Shown piece by piece: positions 1 through 6,788 of a stretch of DNA of 64,000 bases; within the stretch, counting starts at the first letter, position 1, and every line of letters begins with the position of its first letter. The notes under the pieces are model-generated. The model ran no database searches and was not told the DNA's origin. It was given only the letters and a program-made list of their open reading frames with translations. Where the stretch lies: contig DATEDN010000141.1 in the NCBI GenBank assembly GCA_035281645.1, forward strand, positions 1-64,000. Reading direction: 5' to 3'. The stretch comes from JACCTH01 sp035281645. GTDB lineage: Bacteria > Actinomycetota > Acidimicrobiia > Spongiisociales > ZC4RG35. A program made the position numbers and the translations under genes.

Positions 1-96
1 CACGGTCACAACGAAAGGGTTTCGGTGGGTTCGGTGGAAAGAACGACGGACCTCTTGCGCTCGGTCATTCGCTGCTTCGGCGAGCGATCGGGGTGA
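1..96 (+). CDS. C-terminal end of an upstream protein, possibly an M20-type peptidase (5' truncated by window edge)
   Basis: The frame starting at base 1 is open for 31 codons and stops at TGA 94-96, sharing four bases (GTGA) with the GTG start of the next gene. The visible piece contains HGHNERVSVGSVE followed by a helix-like tail. A histidine followed by an NER segment and a terminal helix resembles the end of M20 metallopeptidases, but the fragment is too short to be sure. The 4-base overlap supports a real, coupled upstream gene. Confidence 0.45.
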   Translation, partial: HGHNERVSVGSVERTTDLLRSVIRCFGERSG

Positions 97-863
97 GCGG
101 CAACGTCATCTGCGATCTCGACGGAGTGGTCTACCGGGGAACACGGGCCATTTCCGGAGCGGCGGATGCACTACGCGACTTGCAAGCGGGGGGGCTCAAT
201 CTCTTGTTCTGCACAAACAATTCGAGCCGCACACCTTCCGAGGTCGCCGAGGTGATCGAGAGCGTCACGGGCTTCCGAGCCCTACCGAGCCAGGTGCTGG
301 GATCTGCCATGGCGGCGGCGACGTTGCTGGCCATCGACAAGCCGCTCACCTACGTCTTGGGGGGCAACGGGATCCACGCCGCGCTGGCCGAGGTAGGCAT
401 CAAGACCACCGAATCCGATACCGACGCTCGGGCGGTGGTGGTCGGCATCGATATGGAGCTTTCCTACGAGCGCCTCCGACGGGCCGCTCAGGCGGCTGCC
501 AACGGAGCCCGCTTGATCGCCACCAACGATGACCCCACCTATCCGGCGGAAGATGGCTTTTGGCCCGGGGCGGGGTCGATCCTGGCCGCGGTCGAGACCG
601 CATCGGGGAGAAGGGCCGAGGTGGCAGGAAAGCCCCACCGTCCGATGCGGGACTTGATTCGGTCGCACCTGGTCGAAGGCGCGGTGTGGGTGGTGGGTGA
701 CCGCCCCGACACCGATCTCGCTTTGGCCGAAGCCGAGGCAGACTGGCAATCCATCCTGGTATTGACCGGTGTCGTCGATCGACCCGACGGAGTTACTCCG
801 GCACCCGATTTGGTATGCGATGACCTGGCAGCCGCGGCTGCTGCCATCCTCTCAACGCGCTAG
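93..863 (+). CDS. HAD-IIA family sugar/aryl phosphatase (NagD-like)
   Basis: The 256-residue protein is the usual length for HAD subfamily IIA phosphatases. Motif I is CDLDGVVYRG (Asp8 nucleophile, Asp10 acid/base), motif II is CTNNSSR near residue 40, the motif III lysine is in GKPHRP near 180, and motif IV is GDRPDTD near 203. The family hydrolyses small phosphorylated metabolites; the substrate cannot be read here. The GTG start overlaps the preceding stop. The gene leads a block that continues through tlyA and NAD kinase, matching the position of Rv1692 in M. tuberculosis as I recall it. Confidence 0.88.
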   Translation: MSGNVICDLDGVVYRGTRAISGAADALRDLQAGGLNLLFCTNNSSRTPSEVAEVIESVTGFRALPSQVLGSAMAAATLLAIDKPLTYVLGGNGIHAALAEVGIKTTESDTDARAVVVGIDMELSYERLRRAAQAAANGARLIATNDDPTYPAEDGFWPGAGSILAAVETASGRRAEVAGKPHRPMRDLIRSHLVEGAVWVVGDRPDTDLALAEAEADWQSILVLTGVVDRPDGVTPAPDLVCDDLAAAAAAILSTR

Positions 864-1601
864 CCGACCCACGCGGTAGTAGCCGGTGGCGCGGGAGCTG
901 TGGGCCCTGAGCCGTCGACGACCCAACAAACCCACCACCACCCCGAAAAGAAACCCGGCGACATGCGCCTCCCAGGCCACCAGGGTCTCCTGGCCGGCCA
1001 AGAGGAACTGGGACCCGAACCAAACGACCAGAAACAGCACGGCGGGGACGGCAAACGGCCAAAAGAAGAACGGGGGGATGATGGCGGTGACCCGGGCGCC
1101 CGGGAAGAGGACGGCATAGGTTCCCATGACTCCCGCGATGGCTCCCGATGCTCCTACCACCGGAAGAGTGCTATCCGGATTGAGAACGATGTGAGCGCCA
1201 GAGGCCACGAGACCCGCCGCCAAGTAGAAGACAAGGTAGGCGCCGTGTCCATAGGCGTCCTCGACGTTGTTGCCGAAGATGAGAAGCACCCACAGGTTGG
1301 AGATGAGGTGGAAGAGGGAGCCGTGAAAAAAGATCGAGGCGAGGATCGAGAACCAGACGTTCTTATCGGGAAATACCGCCACGTCCCCGGTTCGACATTC
1401 GCCACCTGCGATCTCCGCTGACGATAAGGGTTCACCGGTGGTCACCTCGCAGGGGATCGAGGCGGCCGAGAAGAGATGAGCCTCGAAGGGCTGCGCCTGC
1501 CCACCTTGGACGACAAAGAAGGCATAGGCACAGATGCCGACCATGAGCCAGGTGATGAAGGCGGTAGTTGCGCTCGGGTTGAGATCGCGGATGGGGAGCA
1601 G
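852..1601 (-). CDS. Rhomboid family intramembrane serine protease
   Basis: The protein has several hydrophobic helices, the HGSLFHLISNLW segment, a GASGAIAG nucleophile motif (Ser near 153) and the catalytic His in WEAHVAGFLFG (near 213), which are the rhomboid signatures. The first ATG (1,544) would cut off the usual rhomboid N terminus. In the same frame upstream is LPIRDLNPSATTAFITWL, typical of bacterial rhomboids, bounded by a stop at 1,616. The only plausible start there is CTG at 1,601, preceded at 7 nt by AGAAAGG. I therefore start it at CTG, giving 249 residues. Its 3' end overlaps the 3' end of the HAD gene by 12 bases (convergent). Confidence 0.85.
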   Translation of the reverse strand: MLPIRDLNPSATTAFITWLMVGICAYAFFVVQGGQAQPFEAHLFSAASIPCEVTTGEPLSSAEIAGGECRTGDVAVFPDKNVWFSILASIFFHGSLFHLISNLWVLLIFGNNVEDAYGHGAYLVFYLAAGLVASGAHIVLNPDSTLPVVGASGAIAGVMGTYAVLFPGARVTAIIPPFFFWPFAVPAVLFLVVWFGSQFLLAGQETLVAWEAHVAGFLFGVVVGLLGRRRLRAHSSRATGYYRVGRLAR

Positions 1602-1646
1602 CGGAAGACCTTTCTATCGCCCGATTGGTCGCGATAATGACCAACC

Positions 1647-1805
1647 ATGGATGCTAAGCCCGCCGATTTTGAACCCGACGAACTCGACGATCTCGACGAA
1701 TTGCTGGAAAAACTGGCGACGGTCGATCCCGCTGAGGCCCCACCCTTAGCCCAGCTGGTCAGCGATCGTCTGGCGCGGGTTCTCGACTCCACCGAAGCCC
1801 CCTGA
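1647..1805 (+). CDS. Small acidic protein upstream of tlyA (52 residues)
   Basis: ATG at 1,647 opens a 52-codon frame ending TGA 1,803-1,805. The N-terminal half is very acidic (DELDDLDELLEKL), followed by a short helix. Its stop overlaps the inferred CTG start of tlyA. M. tuberculosis also has a short conserved hypothetical (Rv1693) between its HAD phosphatase and tlyA; position, length and acidity fit, but I cannot assign a function. It is divergent from the rhomboid gene, with only 45 bases between the two starts. Confidence 0.6.
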   Translation: MDAKPADFEPDELDDLDELLEKLATVDPAEAPPLAQLVSDRLARVLDSTEAP

Positions 1806-2527
1806 GGCGAACGCGCCTCGACGTCGCACTGCGGGAGCGGGGGCTGGTCCGCAGCCGATCTGAGGCGGTTGACCTGATCGCAGCCGGTCGGGTCACAATC
1901 AATCAGCGTGTGTCGGTCTCGCGGGCCGGCTTGGTCTCGTCGGAGGACGTCCTCGAAGTCAGACCTGGGCCGCGTTTCGTGGGCCGCGGCGGGTACAAGT
2001 TGTATGCCGCACTCAGTGCGTTCGGGATCGAGGTCGCCGGCAAACATTGCCTGGATATCGGTGCGTCAACCGGGGGCTTCACCGACTGCCTCCTGCAGGC
2101 GGGAGCTCGGAGCGTGGTGGCCGTTGACGTCGGTCACGAGCAGCTAGCCGCCGAGCTGCGATCCGATCCTCGGGTGCGGGATTTCGAGGGCTTGGATGTA
2201 CGAGCACTGACCGCATCAGAGCTGGGAGGACCGTTTCCACTGGTAGTCGCAGACGTTTCCTTTATCTCGGTCGCCCTTCTGGCAGACGCCATCGCGGCGA
2301 TGACCGCGGTTGGGGGTGAGGCCGTGATCCTGGTCAAGCCCCAGTTCGAAGTCGGACGGGAGGCGGTGGGCCGCGGGGTGGTGCGGTCGGCCGAGGAACA
2401 GGAAGCTGCGGTCGCCAAAGCCGTTTCCGCCCTCGAACGAGCAGGGTTCGATAGCCTCGGTTCCATGGAATCACCACTGGCTGGTGAAGCGGGTAACCGT
2501 GAATACTTCCTGTGGGTGCGGCGATGA
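1802..2527 (+). CDS. tlyA: TlyA family 23S/16S rRNA 2'-O-methyltransferase (hemolysin-like)
   Basis: An N-terminal S4 RNA-binding domain (LDVALRERGLVRSRSEA, AAGRVTIN) is followed by an FtsJ-type SAM methyltransferase with CLDIGASTGGFTDCLL, VVAVDVGHEQL, VVADVSFIS and ILVKPQFEVGR. TlyA methylates cytidines in 16S and 23S rRNA and confers capreomycin sensitivity. The obvious GTG at 1,910 would delete most of the S4 domain. The frame is open upstream to CTG 1,802, which forms CTGA with the previous gene's stop, and no ATG, GTG or TTG lies between. I therefore use CTG, giving 241 residues. It overlaps the NAD kinase gene by 4 bases. Confidence 0.88.
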   Translation: MRRTRLDVALRERGLVRSRSEAVDLIAAGRVTINQRVSVSRAGLVSSEDVLEVRPGPRFVGRGGYKLYAALSAFGIEVAGKHCLDIGASTGGFTDCLLQAGARSVVAVDVGHEQLAAELRSDPRVRDFEGLDVRALTASELGGPFPLVVADVSFISVALLADAIAAMTAVGGEAVILVKPQFEVGREAVGRGVVRSAEEQEAAVAKAVSALERAGFDSLGSMESPLAGEAGNREYFLWVRR

Positions 2528-3339
2528 AGATCGGTCTCACCGTCCACGTCGTCCGTCCCCACTCCCGCGAGTTTGCTCGCAACCTCTTCGACCTGCTCTC
2601 GGCCCGTGGTCACGAGGTAATGGGCAACGACACCATGGGCCGTTTGATCGACCGGCCGGTGATAGAGGGCAATCCCGAGATCATGCTGGCTGTCGGCGGA
2701 GATGGGACGATGCTGCAGGCGGCTCATCGAGCTCTCGCCCTCGACATCCCGGTGCTCGGGTTCAACCAGGGCACGGTTGGTTTTCTGGCCGAGGCGGGCA
2801 CAGACGATCTCGAACGAGTAGTGGAGGCGATTGATTCCGGGCGCCTGCAGGAACGTCATCGGATCACCATCGCCGCCCGCATCAATGGAGAAAGTCCGGC
2901 CATGGCGGGGATCAACGATGTCGTCGTCGAGAAGATCCATAGCCAGCGGCTGGTCTTTCTAGATGTGACCATCGATGGCGAGGATTTTTTGACCTATCGA
3001 GCCGACGGGCTAGTGGCGTCGACACCCACCGGATCTACCGCCTACAACTTCTCCGCCGGGGGACCGCTGGTTGCACCCGAGGTCCAGACACTTTTGTTGA
3101 GCCCAGTGGCGGCTCATTCCCTTTTTGATCGCACGCTTGCCCTCGGGCCCGGTTCCAAAATTCGGATCCGGGTCAGCTCCGACCGCCCGGTGCGGGTGAG
3201 CGTCGATGGGATCGAGCTCGGCTTTCTTGGTCAGGGCAACTTCGTCGACATCCAGCGAGGCGAGCGCATGGCTCGATTTCTCACGCTGCACGACCACGGC
3301 TTTCCGACCACGGTCAAGACCAAGTTCCGTCTCTCCTAG
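2524..3339 (+). CDS. nadK: NAD kinase
   Basis: The 271-residue protein has the NAD kinase hallmarks: GGDGTML with Asp60 as catalytic aspartate, the NDVVV strand, and TPTGSTAYNFSAGGP near 160. It phosphorylates NAD+ to NADP+. I chose ATG 2,524 because it overlaps the tlyA stop (ATGA); an ATG four codons upstream would give a deeper overlap. The gene follows tlyA as in mycobacteria (ppnK), but recN, the usual next gene there, is absent. Confidence 0.93.
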   Translation: MKIGLTVHVVRPHSREFARNLFDLLSARGHEVMGNDTMGRLIDRPVIEGNPEIMLAVGGDGTMLQAAHRALALDIPVLGFNQGTVGFLAEAGTDDLERVVEAIDSGRLQERHRITIAARINGESPAMAGINDVVVEKIHSQRLVFLDVTIDGEDFLTYRADGLVASTPTGSTAYNFSAGGPLVAPEVQTLLLSPVAAHSLFDRTLALGPGSKIRIRVSSDRPVRVSVDGIELGFLGQGNFVDIQRGERMARFLTLHDHGFPTTVKTKFRLS

Positions 3340-3341
3340 CT

Positions 3342-3391
3342 GTTTTAGCGCATCAAACGCGGGCTATAGCCCGCGTTTGATGCGCGAAAAC
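3342..3391. repeat. Palindromic repeat, copy 1 (perfect 38-bp core)
   Basis: Positions 3,348-3,385 form a perfect 38-bp palindrome: arm GCGCATCAAACGCGGGCTA followed by its exact reverse complement. TTTT on the left and AAAA on the right extend the pairing with one A/G mismatch. Neither strand has a U-tract after the stem, so it is not a classical intrinsic terminator. The last codons of the minus-strand gene at 3,364 are encoded inside it. A second copy in the same orientation lies at 4,394-4,445. Confidence 0.85.
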
Positions 3392-4338
3392 GGGTCATCC
3401 GGGGGGAGCTTGGCACCCACTTTCAGCATCTCCCGGGCATGGCGGGTGGCACGGACGACGAAACCGGGGTTGTGCCACACCTCGAAATCCCAAAAGGCGA
3501 TGACATGCTTGCCCGCCCCCCGGAAGGCGTCGAATCGCTCTCGGTCGGCTTCGGAATCAATTAGCGAAGCGTGGAACCGCACGCTAAGCAGCTCGACCAC
3601 GAGCGGCACATCGTCGAATTCGGAGTCGGCTCGGCCGAGCCACCGGCTTCCGAAGATGTTGACCTGTCTTCTCGGTTCAGGCATGCCGTCGTCGATCACC
3701 AACTGGCAATAGCGGGCTTCGAGCCCGCTTTGCGGTGGTACGTACTCGGGTGGACGTTGGTCAAGAATCTCGCGCATGGCGGTAATCCCGTTGCGACCCG
3801 ACGCTGCCAGTTGTTTCAGAAGATGATGAAGCTCGAGGCCGTCGAGGAGATACATCGACCAGGCGTTGTCACATGCCCGGGCAGTGCGGTGGACGCTGAG
3901 CATCGCTGCCAGGTGGAAGATCGTGAGAGCAGGAGAGGTGATCCTGATGTTCCCCAGCTCCATGATGTGATCGGTGGGTAGATCTTTCTGATAGTGAATC
4001 ATCGAGAGGCGCCCGCGAGTCGGGGCACCCTGGCGAGGAACGGTGACGTGGAGGTGGTCGTCGATTCGGAAGCCAGGCAGGTTCCACCAAGCGGCCGCCG
4101 ATGTGTGGGAAAGAATCGCACCCGGCGGTGCATCGAGGACTGCAGCCAGGGCGTGCTTTCCGTCCGATGGTGGCGTACCAACGAGCTCCAGAACCTCATT
4201 GGTGATGGGTCGGAGGATTCCCTTGGAAATGCGGTGAGCAATCCGGGTCCGGGTGCCGCCGATCGACCGCAGCTGTCGACGGCCGGCGATTCCATATTGG
4301 GTGGCGCACATCGCCCGGAGGTCGTGGTCGAAGGCCAT
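3364..4338 (-). CDS. AbiEi-like winged-helix / DUF559-type nuclease-fold protein
   Basis: The 324-residue protein starts with a helix-turn-helix region (QYGIAGRRQLRSIG, then a basic strand and GILRPIT), a layout typical of AbiEi-type antitoxin domains. A central region (LSHTSAAAWWNLPG, HVTVPR) follows. The C terminus resembles Vsr/DUF559 folds (PRRQVNIFG, RADSEFDDVPLVVELLS, DRERFDAF). Such stand-alone proteins are common in actinobacteria and their function is unproven. No AbiEii-like toxin gene is adjacent. It lies opposite to its neighbours and is bracketed by two near-identical palindromes, suggesting later insertion. The last residues (SRIKRGL) are encoded by palindrome copy 1. Confidence 0.6.
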   Translation of the reverse strand: MAFDHDLRAMCATQYGIAGRRQLRSIGGTRTRIAHRISKGILRPITNEVLELVGTPPSDGKHALAAVLDAPPGAILSHTSAAAWWNLPGFRIDDHLHVTVPRQGAPTRGRLSMIHYQKDLPTDHIMELGNIRITSPALTIFHLAAMLSVHRTARACDNAWSMYLLDGLELHHLLKQLAASGRNGITAMREILDQRPPEYVPPQSGLEARYCQLVIDDGMPEPRRQVNIFGSRWLGRADSEFDDVPLVVELLSVRFHASLIDSEADRERFDAFRGAGKHVIAFWDFEVWHNPGFVVRATRHAREMLKVGAKLPPDDPFSRIKRGL

Positions 4339-4393
4339 GAGCCAATCGTGCGGGCCAGCGTCGCTCTTGCCTAGAGACCTGTCCTCCTCCCTC

Positions 4394-4445
4394 CGTTTTG
4401 GCGCATCAAACGCGGCCCATCGTCCGCGTTTGATGCGCGAAAACG
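4394..4445. repeat. Palindromic repeat, copy 2
   Basis: The left arm CGTTTTG plus GCGCATCAAACGCGG pairs with CCGCGTTTGATGCGC plus GAAAACG around an 8-base loop (4,416-4,423). The arms are identical to copy 1 at 3,342-3,391; only the centre differs. The copy sits just upstream of the AbiEi-like gene's start and upstream of the enoyl-CoA hydratase gene, so the two copies flank a unit of about 1.05 kb. Confidence 0.8.
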
Positions 4446-4458
4446 GCAGAATGACGGC

Positions 4459-5226
4459 GTGGAACCGCTGGTCCTTGTCGAGCCACGTGATCGGGTCACC
4501 TGGCTCACCCTCAATCGACCCGAGCGGCGCAATCCCCTCGGGCTCGAGATGATGGAAGCGCTACTTGATGCGCTGACGACCCTCCCCGAGGATTGCTCGG
4601 CGGTGGTCATCGCCGGCGCCGGTCCGGTCTTTTCTGCCGGCCACGACCTCGCGGAGGTGTTGGGTGGCGATGAGTCCGAGTTGGAGAAGATCTTTGCTCG
4701 TTGCACCGAGCTGATGGAAACGGTTTCGCGCATCCCCCAACCGGTCGTCGCCCGGGTCCATGGGGTGGCCACGGCGGCGGGTTGTCAGTTGGTGGCGGCG
4801 ACGGACCTAGCAGTGGCGGCCGAGTCGGCTCGGTTCGCCACTCCGGGGGTGAAGATCGGCCTTTTCTGTTCGACGCCGATGGTTCCGATCTCCCGAGCGA
4901 TCGGGCGTAAACGGGCGATGGAGATGTTGCTCACCGGACAGATGATCGATGCCCGGACCGCCCTCGAATGGGGCCTGGTCAATCGGGTGGTACCCGATGA
5001 GCAGTTGGACGACGCCGTCTCCGAACTCGTTGAGTCGATCATCGCCTTCTCGCCGGCCGTGATCGCCCTCGGCAAGAGAACCTTTTATTCGCAGGTGGAT
5101 GTCGACCAACACCAGGCCTACGAGGAGACCCGGTCCGTGATGGTGGCCAACGCCCAGATGGACGATGCCAAGGAGGGGATCGGAGCGTTTCTCGAGAAGC
5201 GCCCACCCACCTGGCGAGGCAGATGA
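4459..5226 (+). CDS. Enoyl-CoA hydratase/isomerase family protein
   Basis: The 255-residue crotonase-fold protein carries LNRPERRNPL (CoA-binding strand), the oxyanion segment VFSAGHDL and RVHGVATAAGCQLVAATDLA. The position of the first catalytic Glu of hydratases is changed (VATAAGCQL), so the exact reaction is uncertain; it resembles the ECHDC3-type branch. The start is GTG 4,459. Its stop overlaps the ATG of the acyl-CoA ligase gene, so the pair probably act together in acyl-CoA metabolism. Confidence 0.87.
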   Translation: MEPLVLVEPRDRVTWLTLNRPERRNPLGLEMMEALLDALTTLPEDCSAVVIAGAGPVFSAGHDLAEVLGGDESELEKIFARCTELMETVSRIPQPVVARVHGVATAAGCQLVAATDLAVAAESARFATPGVKIGLFCSTPMVPISRAIGRKRAMEMLLTGQMIDARTALEWGLVNRVVPDEQLDDAVSELVESIIAFSPAVIALGKRTFYSQVDVDQHQAYEETRSVMVANAQMDDAKEGIGAFLEKRPPTWRGR

Positions 5227-6788
5227 CTCCTGATCCGACCTCGGTAACCCAACTCACTCCGCTGCTCTTTCTGGAGAGATCGGCGGCTGTCTTTCCCGAC
5301 AAAGAGGCCATCGTCTACGGGGACCTGCGGCTGAACTACGCCGAGTTCGCCGATGCTGTGACCCGCATGGCGCGAGCTCTCCAGGCCGGCGGCATCGGAC
5401 CCGGTGACCGGGTTGCCTTCCTGATGCCGAACCTCCCCGAGTTGCTGATGGCTCATTTCGCCGTGCCTCTGCTGGGAGCGATTCTGGTGGCGATCAATAT
5501 TCGCCTCTCGGCGCCAGAGATCGAATACATCCTCGATCACTCCGGATCCTCGTTGCTGGTCGCTGATCCGACCCTCCTCGAATCGCTGGAGGACTTCAAA
5601 CCACCACCGCCGGTCAAAGAGACCATCGTTCTTGGTCCAGGCCTAGAGGAATTTCTCGGCCGGGGGAGTGATGAGCCACTGCCGTGGCGGGTCGATGACG
5701 AGCACCGCCCGATTTCGATCAACTACACGTCGGGCACGACCGGCCGCCCCAAAGGAGTCCAGTACACCCATCGCGGGGCATATCTCAACGCCCTGGCCGA
5801 ACTGATCCACTCCCATCACCACGCAGATTCGGTCTATCTGTGGACGCTGCCCATGTTCCATTGCAACGGCTGGTGCACCACCTGGGCCATTACTGCCATC
5901 GGTGGCACCAACGTGTGCCTGCGGGCAGTTGATCCGGCTGTGGTGTGGGACCTCATCGGCAAAGAGGGCGTAACCCATCTCAATGCGGCTCCGACCGTCC
6001 TCATCTCGCTGGCCAATCATCCCTCGGCAAAACGCTTCGACCGGCGATTCGTCGTCACCACCGCCGGCGCCCCTCCCAGTCCCACGCTGATCGGGCAGAT
6101 GAGCGACCTCGGAGCCGAGGTGGTCCACGTGTATGGCCTCACCGAGACCTACGGCCCCTACACCGTGTGCGAGCCGCAGTCGGGATGGGAAGGGGGCGGG
6201 GACCGCATCAAGCTCATGGCTCGCCAAGGCGTCGCTTACCTCGGAGCCGATCCCATCCGCGTGGTGGATGAGCAGATGAACGACGTCGCCCGGGATGGCA
6301 AAACCATGGGCGAGGTGGTGATGCGGGGCAACAACGTCATGTCCGGGTACTACAACGATCCCGAGGCCACTGCCCGCGCATTTCGCGGGGGGTGGTTCCA
6401 CTCCGGTGACCTTGCCGTGTGGCATCCCGACGGCTACATCGAGTTACGTGACCGCCAGAAGGACATCATCATCTCCGGAGGCGAGAACATCTCGACGATC
6501 GAAGTGGAACAAGCAATTGCCAGCCACCCGGCGGTCATGGAATGTGCGGTGGTGGCGATGCCTCATGACCACTGGGGCGAGCGGCCGAAGGCATTCGTCG
6601 TCCTCAAGCCCGGGGAACAGGTCGATGGCGGGGAGCTAATCGATCACGTGCGGGGACGGTTGGCCAAGTTCAAGGCACCCGAGGAAGTCGAGATCATCGA
6701 AGCCCTCCCCAAGACTTCCACTGGAAAGATCCAGAAGTACGTCCTTCGCGAGCAGGTCTGGGCGGGCAGCGAGAAGCGAATCAACTAG
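5223..6788 (+). CDS. Acyl-CoA synthetase (AMP-forming), FadD/DmdB-like
   Basis: The 521-residue protein has the ANL-superfamily motifs in order: YTSGTTGRPKGV near 167 (AMP-binding P-loop), YGLTETYGPYTVCE near 305, the hinge region GDLAVWHPDGYIELRDR near 400 and the C-terminal catalytic lysine in LPKTSTGKIQKY near 508. The segment MFHCNGWCTTW is typical of medium-chain, aryl and methylmercaptopropionyl-CoA ligases. The substrate is not determined. It is coupled to the upstream enoyl-CoA hydratase by ATGA, and its 3' end overlaps the convergent patatin gene by 8 bases. Confidence 0.92.
   Translation: MTPDPTSVTQLTPLLFLERSAAVFPDKEAIVYGDLRLNYAEFADAVTRMARALQAGGIGPGDRVAFLMPNLPELLMAHFAVPLLGAILVAINIRLSAPEIEYILDHSGSSLLVADPTLLESLEDFKPPPPVKETIVLGPGLEEFLGRGSDEPLPWRVDDEHRPISINYTSGTTGRPKGVQYTHRGAYLNALAELIHSHHHADSVYLWTLPMFHCNGWCTTWAITAIGGTNVCLRAVDPAVVWDLIGKEGVTHLNAAPTVLISLANHPSAKRFDRRFVVTTAGAPPSPTLIGQMSDLGAEVVHVYGLTETYGPYTVCEPQSGWEGGGDRIKLMARQGVAYLGADPIRVVDEQMNDVARDGKTMGEVVMRGNNVMSGYYNDPEATARAFRGGWFHSGDLAVWHPDGYIELRDRQKDIIISGGENISTIEVEQAIASHPAVMECAVVAMPHDHWGERPKAFVVLKPGEQVDGGELIDHVRGRLAKFKAPEEVEIIEALPKTSTGKIQKYVLREQVWAGSEKRIN

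Noticed and set aside
900..1421. Long open frame on the plus strand opposite the rhomboid gene
   Set aside because: Composition is low-complexity antisense of membrane-helix codons, and the minus strand carries a clear rhomboid.
3714..3736. AGCGGGCT/AGCCCGCT hairpin within the AbiEi-like gene
   Set aside because: It lies in coding sequence (QSGLEARYC region) and is a modest stem; I take it as chance in GC-rich DNA and not a third palindrome copy.
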